From positions 111,789,534 through 111,853,533 of the forward strand of contig OY804580.1 of NCBI GenBank assembly GCA_963680875.1: a stretch of 64,000 nt of DNA, written 5' to 3'. The position numbers and the translations under genes are program-made. The notes below the pieces were generated by a model. That model was not told where the DNA came from and did not search any database. It worked only from the letters and a program-made list of their open reading frames with translations. Position 1 is the stretch's first letter; each line of letters begins with the position of its first letter. Positions 47,501 through 59,500 of the stretch are shown here, piece after piece. The stretch is from Bathymodiolus brooksi. Lineage: Eukaryota; Mollusca; Bivalvia; Mytilida; Modiolidae.

Positions 47501-50500
47501 AGACATTAAGAGTAAACAACAATCAATCAAATACAACATGGCTGCTACAGACATTATTAACCTAGACATTAAGTAAACAACAATCAATCAAATACAACAT
47601 GGCTGCTACAGACATTATTAACCTAGACATTAATAGTAAACAACAATCAATCAAATACAACATGGCTGCTACAGACATTATTAACCTAGACATTAAGAGT
47701 AAACAACAATCAATCAAATACAACATGGCTGCTACAGACATTATTAACCTAGACATTAAGTAAACAACAATTAATCAAATACAACATGGCTGCTACAGAC
47801 ATTATTAACCTAGACATTAATAGTAAACAACAATCAATCAAATACAACATGGGTGCTACAGACATTATTAACCTAGACATTAAGAGTAAACAACAATCAA
47901 TCAAATACAACATGGCTGCTACAGACATTATTAACCTAGACATTAAGTAAACAACAATCAATCAAATACAACATGGCTGCTACAGACATTATTAACCTAG
48001 ACATTAAGAGTAAACAACAATCAATCAAATACAACATGGCTGCTACAGACATTATTAACCTAGACATTAAGTAAACAACAATCAATCAAATACAACATGG
48101 CTGCTACAGACATTATTAACCTAGACATTAAGAATAAACAACAATCAATCAAATACAACATGGCTGCTACAGACATTATTAACCTAGACATTAAGAGTAA
48201 ACAACAATCAATCAAATACAACATGGCTGCTACAGACATTATTAACCTAGACATTAAGTAAACAACAATCAATCAAATACAACATGGCTGCTACAGACAT
48301 TATTAACCTAGACATTAAGAGTAAACAACAATCAATCAAATACAACATGGCTGCTACAGACATTATTAACCTAGACATTAAGTAAACAACAATCAATCAA
48401 ATACAACATGGCTGCTACAGACATTATTAACCTAGACATTAAGAGTAAACAACAATCAATCAAATACAACATGGCTGCTACAGACATTATTAACCTTAAC
48501 TAATATCAAATCAGAAAGTAGATTTTCGACTTTTCCTCAGAAGGAACTGTGACATCATACAGTGAAATAAACATTGATAATGATGATTTGTAAATTTTCC
48601 TTTTGATCTATACACAAGATAATATCTATTATCTAGTAACTAGCATGATACAAACATATTATCCCTGATTTCTATGTGTAACTATTGGACTTTATACTGA
48701 TGTTGCCCGACAATTCCTTGATAAAAATACTAGCATTGATATGTTTTAAAGCTCAAAATGGATATCTCATTGTATCTCACATTGAGTGAGTGACTGAGTG
48801 TTGTTTATCACCAACTCAGCAAGGTTCATCTACCTTTATCACCAACTCAGCAAGGTTCATCTACCTTTAACACCAACTCAGCAAGGTTCATCTACCTTTA
48901 ACACCAACTCAGCAAGGTTCATCTACCTTTAACACCAACTCAGCAAGGTTCATCTACCTTTATCACCAACTCAGCAAGGTTCATCTACCTTTATCACCAA
49001 CTCAGCAAGGTTCATCTACCTTTATCACCAACTCAGCAAGGTTCATCTACCTTCGATGTGATCATTGAGTGAGTGACTGAGTGTTGTCTATCACCAACTC
49101 AGCAAGGTTCATCTACCTTTATCACCAACTCAGCAAGGTTCATCTACCTTTAACACCAACTCAGCAAGGTTCATCTACCTTTAACACCAACTCAGCAAGG
49201 TTCATCTACCTTTAACACCAACTCAGCAAGGTTCATCTACCTTTATCACCAACTCAGCAAGGTTCATCTACCTTTATCACCAACTCAGCAAGGTTCATCT
49301 ACCTTTATCACCAACTCAGCAAGGATCATCTACCTTCGATGTGATCATTGAGTGAGTGACTGAGTGTTGTCTATCACCAACTCAGCAAGGTTCATCTACC
49401 TTTATCATCAACTCAGCAAGGTTCATCTACCTTTAACACCAACTCAGCAAGGTTCATCTACCTTTAACACCAACTCAGCAAGGTTCATCTACCTTTATCA
49501 CCAACTCAGCAAGGTTCATCTACCTTTATCACCAACTCAGCAAGGTTCATCTACCTTTATCACCAACTCAGCAAGGTTCATCTACCTTTATCACCAACTC
49601 AGCAAGGTTCATCTACCTTTATCACCAACTCAGCAAGGTTCATCTACCTTTATCACCAACTCAGCAAGGTTCATCTACCTTCGATGTGATCATTGAGTGA
49701 GTGACTGAGTGTTGTCTATCACCAACTCAGCAAGGTTCATCTACCTTTATCACCAACTCAGCAAGGTTCATCTACCTTTAACACCAACTCAGCAAGGTTC
49801 ATCTACCTTTAACACCAACTCAGCAAGGTTCATCTACCTTTAACACCAACTCAGCAAGGTTCATCTACCTTTATCACCAACTCAGCAAGGTTCATCTACC
49901 TTTATCACCAACTCAGCAAGGTTCATCTACCTTTATCACCAACTCAGCAAGGTTCATCTACCTTCGATGTGATCATTGAGTGAGTGACTGAGTGTTGTCT
50001 ATCACCAACTCAGCAAGGTTCATCTACCTTTATCACCAACTCAGCAAGGTTCATCTACCTTTAACACCAACTCAGCAAGGTTCATCTACCTTTAACACCA
50101 ACTCAGCAAGGTTCATCTACCTTTAACACCAACTCAGCAAGGTTCATCTACCTTTATCACCAACTCAGCAAGGTTCATCTACCTTTATCACCAACTCAGC
50201 AAGGTTCATCTACCTTTATCACCAACTCAGCAAGGATCATCTACCTTCGATGTGATCATTGAGTGAGTGACTGAGTGTTGTCTATCACCAACTCAGCAAG
50301 GTTCATCTACCTTTATCATCAACTCAGCAAGGTTCATCTACCTTTAACACCAACTCAGCAAGGTTCATCTACCTTTAACACCAACTCAGCAAGGTTCATC
50401 TACCTTTAACACCAACTCAGCAAGGTTCATCTACCTTTATCACCAACTCAGCAAGGTTCATCTACCTTTATCACCAACTCAGCAAGGTTCATCTACCTTT

Positions 50501-53500
50501 ATCACCAACTCAGCAAGGTTCATCTACCTTTATCACCAACTCAGCAAGGTTCATCTACCTTTATCACCAACTCAGCAAGGTTCATCTACCTTTAACACCA
50601 ACTCAGCAAGGTTCATCTACCTTTAACACCAACTCAGCAAGGTTCATCTACCTTTAACACCAACTCAGCAAGGTTCATCTACCTTTATCACCAACTCAGC
50701 AAGGTTCATCTACCTTTATCACCAACTCAGCAAGGTTCATCTACCTTTATCACCAACTCAGCAAGGATCATCTACCTTCGATGTGATCATTGAGTGAGTG
50801 ACTGAGTGTTGTCTATCACCAACTCAGCAAGGTTCATCTACCTTTATCATCAACTCAGCAAGGTTCATCTACCTTTAACACCAACTCAGCAAGGTTCATC
50901 TACCTTTAACACCAACTCAGCAAGGTTCATCTACCTTTAACACCAACTCAGCAAGGTTCATCTACCTTTATCACCAACTCAGCAAGGTTCATCTACCTTT
51001 ATCACCAACTCAGCAAGGTTCATCTACCTTTATCACCAACTCAGCAAGGTTCATCTACCTTTATCACCAACTCAGCAAGGTTCATCTACCTTTATCACCA
51101 ACTCAGCAAGGTTCATCTACCTTCAATGTGATCATTGAGTGAGTGACTGAGTGTTGTTTTTCACCAACTCAGCAAGGTTCATCTACCTTCGATGTGATCA
51201 TTGAGTGAGTGACTGAGTGTTGTTTAACACCAACTCAGCAAGGTTCATCTACCTTCGATGTGATCATTGAGTGAGTGACTGAGTGTTGTCTATCACCAAC
51301 TCAGCAAGGTTCATCTACCTTTAACACCAACTCAGCAAGGTTCATCTACCTTTAACACCAACTCAGCAAGGTTCATCTACCTTTATCACCAACTCAGCAA
51401 GGTTCATCTACCTTTAACACCAACTCAGCAAGGTTCATCTACCTTCAATGTGATCATTGAGTGAGTGACTGAGTGTTGTTTATCACCAACTCAGCAAGGT
51501 TCATCTACCTTTAACACCAACTCGGCAAGGTTCATCTACCTTTAACACCAACTCAGCAAGGTTCATCTACCTTTATCACCAACTCAACAAGGTTCATCTA
51601 CCTTTATCACCAACTCAGCAAGGTTCATCTACCTTTATCACCAACTCAGCAAGGTTCATCTACCTTTAACACCAACTCAGCAAGGTTCATCTACCTTTAT
51701 CACCAACTCAGCAAGGTTCATCTACCTTTAACACCAACTCAGCAAGGTTCATCTACCTTTATCACCAACTCAGCAAGGTTCATCTACCTTTATCACCAAC
51801 TCAGCAAGGTTCATCTACCTTTATCACCAACTCAGCAAGGTTCATCTACCTTTATCACCAACTCAGCAAGGTTCATCTACCTTTATCACCAACTCAGCAA
51901 GGTTCATCTACCTTCAATGTGATCATTGAGTGAGTGACTGAGTGTTGTTTATCACCAACTCAGCAAGGTTCATCTACCTTCGATGTGATCATTGAGTGAG
52001 TGACTGAGTGTTGTTTAACACCAACTCAGCAAGGTTCATCTACCTTCGATGTGATCATTGAGTGAGTGACTGAGTGTTGTCTATCACCAACTCAGCAAGG
52101 TTCATCTACCTTTAACACCAACTCAGCAAGGTTCATCTACCTTTAACACCAACTCAGCAAGGTTCATCTACCTTTATCACCAACTCAGCAAGGTTCATCT
52201 ACCTTTAACACCAACTCAGCAAGGTTCATCTACCTTCAATGTGATCATTGAGTGAGTGACTGAGTGTTGTTTATCACCAACTCAGCAAGGTTCATCTACC
52301 TTTAACACCAACTCGGCAAGGTTCATCTACCTTTAACACCAACTCAGCAAGGTTCATCTACCTTTATCACCAACTCAACAAGGTTCATCTACCTTTATCA
52401 CCAACTCAGCAAGGTTCATCTACCTTTATCACCAACTCAGCAAGGTTCATCTACCTTTAACACCAACTCAGCAAGGTTCATCTACCTTTATCACCAAGGT
52501 TCATCTACCTTTATCACCAACTCTGCAAGGTTCATCTACCTTTAACACCAACTCAGCAAGGTTCATCTACCTTTATCACCAACTCAGCAAGGTTCATCTA
52601 CCTTTATCACCAACTCAGCAAGGTTCATCTACCTTTATCACCAACTCAGCAAGGTTCATCTACCTTTATCACCAACTCAGCAAGGTTCATCTACCTTTAT
52701 CACCAACTCAGCAAGGTTCATCTACCTTTAACACCAACTCAGCAAGGTTCATCTACCTTTATCACCAACTCAGCAAGGTTCATCTACCTTTAACACCAAC
52801 TCAGCAAGGTTCATCTACCTTTATCACCAACTCAGCAAGGTTCATCTACCTTTATCACCAACTCAGCAAGGTTCATCTACCTTTATCACCAACTCAGCAA
52901 GGTTCATCTACCTTTATCACCAACTCAGCAAGGTTCATCTACCTTTATCACCAACTCAGCAAGGTTCATCTACCTTCAATGTGATCATTGAGTGAGTGAC
53001 TGAGTGTTGTTTATCACCAACTCAGCAAGGTTCATCTACCTTCGATGTGATCATTGAGTGAGTGACTGAGTGTTGTTTAACACCAACTCAGCAAGGTTCA
53101 TCTACCTTCGATGTGATCATTGAGTGAGTGACTGAGTGTTGTCTATCACCAACTCAGCAAGGTTCATCTACCTTTAACACCAACTCAGCAAGGTTCATCT
53201 ACCTTTAACACCAACTCAGCAAGGTTCATCTACCTTTATCACCAACTCAGCAAGGTTCATCTACCTTTAACACCAACTCAGCAAGGTTCATCTACCTTCA
53301 ATGTGATCATTGAGTGAGTGACTGAGTGTTGTTTATCACCAACTCAGCAAGGTTCATCTACCTTTAACACCAACTCGGCAAGGTTCATCTACCTTTAACA
53401 CCAACTCAGCAAGGTTCATCTACCTTTATCACCAACTCAACAAGGTTCATCTACCTTTATCACCAACTCAGCAAGGTTCATCTACCTTTATCACCAACTC

Positions 53501-56500
53501 AGCAAGGTTCATCTACCTTTAACACCAACTCAGCAAGGTTCATCTACCTTTATCACCAAGGTTCATCTACCTTTATCACCAACTCTGCAAGGTTCATCTA
53601 CCTTTAACACCAACTCAGCAAGGTTCATCTACCTTTATCACCAACTCAGCAAGGTTCATCTACCTTTATCACCAACTCAGCAAGGTTCATCTACCTTTAT
53701 CACCAACTCAGCAAGGTTCATCTACCTTTATCACCAACTCAGCAAGGTTCATCTACCTTTATCACCAACTCAGCAAGGTTCATCTACCTTCAATGTGATC
53801 ATTGAGTGAGTGACTGAGTGTTGTTTATCACCAACTCAGCAAGGTTCATCTACCTTCGATGTGATCATTGAGTGAGTGACTGAGTGTTGTTTAACACCAA
53901 CTCAGCAAGGTTCATCTACCTTCGATGTGATCATTGAGTGAGTGACTGAGTGTTGTTTATCACCAACTCAGCAAGGTTCATCTACCTTTATAACCAACTC
54001 AGCAAGGTTCATCTACCTTCGATGTGATACTGCTCTTAGATAATCCATCCTCACATAATAAATCAATGATAGTATATATTTACACAGCAAAAATAAAGGT
54101 TATTTCAGAGGGTGCAATACTGATTTTTCTTTTACTTGGAAATCTCAGTATTTCACAGACATCTATGTTATAAATACATCTACATTTGATCATAAACAGG
54201 AATACAAAGTTACATATAGATTTTTGATTACAGATTCTGCATAAGTTGTATTTTTATCGTAATAATAACGTAGTTAAGATCGTCTCACCTTGGTATTCTT
54301 GTGGAGTTAAATAAACGATTATACTGACTCATATCAAGAGGGAATGCTTTGTACCAGTATGCACCATACCATGCTAAAGAACGTGGAATTAATCTGAAAA
54401 ATATAGAAATCTTTACGATATAATTAATTAAAGAATGATATGTTATTTGTTTACAATATGCCTCACTTTTTTTTAATTTAATTAAGGCATTTTCTAACTT
54501 TACTCTGATAACTTTACAATAAATTGTCAAACTGATTGTAACTTGTATTAAGCTAACATAAATAACTACTTCTTATAAAATAAATAAGTAAACTGAATTT
54601 GACATGTGAATCAAAATGTTTTGCCTATATAGACTGGAAAAAAATACATTCCATAAAAATAGTGTAAACCAAATATGGTTGAACGACTACGTCGTTTTAT
54701 GTGTGTGCTTTAATAAATTAAATTAATTCATTGAAACATGGGAAAAATAAAAAGTTGATTTGTCAAAAAAAAAAAAACATGTACAAATACAAACCTGACA
54801 AATTTTCTGAATTGCATGGTGTCACTTTTACTTGGACTTAAGTGAAAAACTTCTGGCTCCAGGACATTTGCTGAGAAGGTTTTTAGAAAACGTAGAGATG
54901 ACACTAACATATTCGTGGCTCTGAGTAGCTACAATAAAAACATGATTCTCATATAACAATACTAAAATACCAAGAAAGTAAAACATAAGATATTCATGAA
55001 ATAGATATTTGTAACACCCATAAATAAAATACAGTCTTAACACCCCTGTAAAATTATTGGTATCTTTGACCCTCTACACAAGGAGGATTGACTGTATATA
55101 ACAATTTTTCCCATTATGATAATGTGTCTCATTCCTACTCTACATGTATACTAGTATATTGATTCATTGAAAAGGTCATATTTCATCCATATACAATATT
55201 AAATGCAGGGCTTAGTAAAAACAGGGCGACATGACATCTCTCTCAGATTACTTAAAGGTGTAGTGAGGGTAAATCTGCGAGACTTCTGAAAAAGTTTGCA
55301 GATATTTTAATGTTTCTTTCCCCACTACCGCATGTACCCCTATCTTTCACAAAACAAACGTGATGCTGAACAGTCTTAAAAAAGATACTATCAACAAGCT
55401 TGGAATAAAATATTGAATATCAAACCCTGCATAGTATGAATATTGAAGAAGAAGTACAATTATTGGCAAAAAAATACTAACTTTGCCTTCAAGGACGAGA
55501 ATATGGTGATTAAATTGAAACCAGTGCAAAAAAGTCACCTATTTCGTCTGGTTTGGTGAGCTCTGAAATGCTCTTATGTCATTCGTTACCAGAGATCAGT
55601 ATTCTGGATATGTCAGATGATTTTGTATCACCGACTTTATATCAAATGTAAAATGTCTTTCATGAGTGCTGTCATCTTGTTAAACAGTAATGTACTACCT
55701 GTGTCTGGTATTCTTTGTTGGGTTCATCTTGGAAGGTAATGAAAGGATTGTAGTTTAATACAATTGGGTCCCTGGCTGACAGGTACATGTCAAACCAATA
55801 ATCTATAAAGTAAAATAGTAGTTCTTTATACATATTAAACATACATTTTTATAATTAACAAAGCATATAATCAAGTTTATTTAATTTCTTGATTGTTTGT
55901 TTATCAGATATCTGTATTATTAATGTTTCCACTTATAAACCAATTTTGAGTATGATCTTTTATAAACCTACTCGAACTGCCTCAATGGTGTAATGCTTAG
56001 CATGCTAGCCTTGAGTGTGGTAGATCGTGTCTTAGAGCCCTGATATATCTGAAAAATTGCTAAGTTTGCATTAAACAACAATCACTCACTCACTAAATCT
56101 ACTCGTAAAATTTACCCATCATGACTTATGATCATATAAATTTACAAGTATACCAGATTCTGAAAAGTCATAACATAGCAATCAGTGACAAATTTGTTAA
56201 ACCTTGAAGTATTGAAAACTGAGCACACATTGAGAGCTGGTTTGTATTAAACATTTTGTTTAAGACAGATCAACAAAACAGCATTCATACCGTAAATGTT
56301 TTCCTATAATAACTATGACCTATAAGGAACCAGAAAATATTAGATCTAGCATATCCATCCAGAAAATGGATAAGATGAGGTGTCAAACTAGTACTTGCAC
56401 AAAGAGTAGCTATTCTGGAGACTGATGCAAATGGGATAATGGTTGCAGGCTCACTGTAGCAGAAGTTAAACTAGCAAAAACAGTTTCTCAGAAAATTCAT

Positions 56501-59500
56501 GCAGGGAGAGCTATTCAGACACTCAAAAACTTTCGTATGTTATCAAGTGTAATTAATGGATTTGAAATATAAACCTCTTGCTACCGCAATCAGATTGTTA
56601 AAGTCTCAGATTCTTTGTGCAATCTAGACAAACTTCTTGTGAAAAAGTGAACTGATTATATATATGATATGTGGTATATATATATTGTTAAATATGATAA
56701 TGTTGTTTCTTTTTACAAAATAATAGATTAATTTTGATCTTCTACTTCAGTTTTTGTGTTTTTATCTTATATTACCGAAAATGATTATTGGAAAAGAAGG
56801 GGTGATATTCAAGTCATAGAGACAAAATTCCCTCTCCAAGCAAACTGCCAGCAGAAGCTGTCACCACTAAGGTTGTGAGTTGGAACCATGTTCAATACAA
56901 CATTATGTGATAAAGTCTGTGGTTTTCTCCGGGTACTCCGGCTTCCTCCACCAATAAAACTGACCGTGACGATATAACTGAAATATTGTTGAAAATTGTG
57001 TTAAACACCATAAACCAAAAAAACACACCGAAGTAAATAACCATCCAGAGGTCACCTCAGGGTCTTCAATGCAGTGGATAAAGTTTATCTTTGATTTGTC
57101 AAAGATTGGTGGTCTCAATTTCTTCATGGTTGAATTTAGGTTATCATGAAAACAATGAAATATCTCCGAAAGTGATAAGTAAAGTCTAAAGACCACTATA
57201 TATTAAGATTTAGATTTACATCCAAATATTACTAAAACTGGAAAATGACAGATGGACATTTTTTTACCTTTCCTTATCTAGTAAAAATACACTACATTTT
57301 TGTACATTAGAAGTAAAAAGAAATTAGAAAAAAGCAAAATAAAGTAAACTATTTATACTTAAAAAATACGGTAAAATGTAAATCTAGTATTTAATGTATT
57401 ATGGTCTAAACCTCTTCCAAACAAATTTCTATGTTAAAATTTTTAGATGTTGTAATGGCCTACTATCTCAAAATCTTGCATTCATATTTATTTGAGAGAG
57501 GACACCAGCATCAAAACAAACTCCAATTACAATGAGGGGCTGTTGTGGTCGTGACCGTATGGTAGTTGGATTTATAATGACCTATGCAATCAGTGCCCAT
57601 CACCACTAACGTTAAGAGTTTGAATCCCGCTCAGGTGAGGTCTACTTGATACAACATTATGTGATAAAGTTTGTCAGTGACTTGCGACAGGTCAGTGGTT
57701 TTCTCCAGGTACTACGGTCTCCTTCACCAATAAAACTGACTGCCAATATATAATTGAAATATTGTTGAAAGTTGCGTTAAACACTATAACCCCCCTCCAA
57801 TTACAATGACCTATATTTCATGCTTGATTGACTTTGGTTAGTATGGTCATGTAAACTTCATGTTCTTTATTTAGGCTACATCAAGTTACTGTGTAGATTA
57901 TCATCCATGTATCACAAAATGTATGGGCCTGGAGGGAGGACATATTAAATGTATGGGCCTGGAGGGAGGACATATTAAAAAAATATTTTACACAAAACAG
58001 AAAAGTACATGACTGTATTTGTAAACAAAATCTGAAGAATTTTAAAAATGAAACTAAGTTTTTCAGAATTTAAAATCTGTATTTAGAGTAACAAAAAACA
58101 CTTATTTGTCCATATCTTTATCATCTGCGGTTGTCAAGACATCAAGCTCTAAATCAAACGCAGTTTGACACAAACAAACTAATGCGACCTTTCTGTATAT
58201 GGAAACATGTAATACCTCTATCCATGAGAACTCAGATACGATTTTAAGTCTGGGACCAACATTCTTCAAAATATCCTGCACAAGTAACTGTTGACTTCAT
58301 TTGGCTTATGGTGTTACGAATACCGGAAGTGCATCTGCTGAACATTTGTTATCTCTCGTATACTTATATCGCCTCCATACAGGAGGGGTGATTGCAAAAC
58401 AAGAAACGAAACAGAAACGAAACGAGACACAACAGAAACGAAACGAAACCAAAGAAATCATCAGTAAATAAAAAAACAGAAACAAACATTAACGAAATGA
58501 ATTTTTTTTAACAACAATCCACAAAATGCCAGTGGTGGATTGAAAAACCTTTAAAATTTACGGGAAGATTTGGCTATGGAAGAAAAATAATAATCAGGAT
58601 TTCATATCAAAAAGCTCACCACTTTCCTGCTTCTTGTGTGTTATGTAAATTTCTGAGATTCATAGAAAAGAAGAAATATATTTGATTGATACCCAAATCC
58701 CCTCTCCAGGAAGCGACGGTCAACAAAGTCACCCCATGGTCTTCATACGGTGGAAACCCACAACATGAAGTGATCTCCGAGTAGCCCATGAAACAACACA
58801 GTCTATACCACTTGATATCTATTTGTGAAGTTAAATTAAAGATTCTAATGGAAACACACGAACTACTGGGCAGATTACCAGTTTGAAGAAACAAGATGTT
58901 GCACGCTACATCGTGCTAAGAATACCCCCACTCGTTCATTTGTAAGTCGCACGGTAAACAGGAAGTAGATGTGCAGTAAACCTGGAAAGGGGAGACACAG
59001 TACAAGTCACCATGCCAAAGCCATATATCAAATATAAAATCATTTCTTCCAGTAGAAGCCGAGATAACTGTTACGAAAGTTTTCATTACAGCAAACATAA
59101 AAAATTCTAAGTCGCACTGTAAACAGGAAGTAGATGTGCAGTAAACCTGGAAAGGGGAGACACGGTACAAGTCACCATGCCAAAGCCATATATCAAATAT
59201 AAAATCATTTCTTCGTGTAGAAGCTGAGATAATTGTTACGAAAGTTTTCATTATGGCAAACATGAAAAATTCTAAGTCGCACTGTAAACAGGAAGTAGAT
59301 GTGCGGTAAACCTGGAAAGGGGAGATATGGTACAAGTCAGCATGCCAAAGCCATATATCAAAGACAAACGGATGGACGAACGAACAGACGGACAAGGTGA
59401 TTACAATATAGCCGCCACTCTATGAGTGGGGGTATAATAAACTATGTGGACCTTGTTTTTTGTTGTGTTGTGCATGTTTTTCCCCATTTTTTCAGTTACT

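Noticed and set aside
44251..48272. Many ORFs of 63-154 codons on both strands in the 61/63-bp array
   Set aside because: They arise because a 63-bp unit happens to lack stops in one frame on each strand. They break at every 61-bp unit and have no independent support as genes.
49364..49696. 110-codon ORF in the 31-bp array
   Set aside because: Pure by-product of the tandem repeat, with no start context or domain.
48784..53960. Spacer sequences as regulatory elements or origins
   Set aside because: They resemble a SINE 3' tail and occur only as part of the amplified array. There is no independent evidence for function.
58916..59395. 159-codon minus-strand ORF with internal protein repeats
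   Set aside because: It lies exactly on the core repeats of a pearl-like element. The repeat of the peptide mirrors the DNA tandem repeat.
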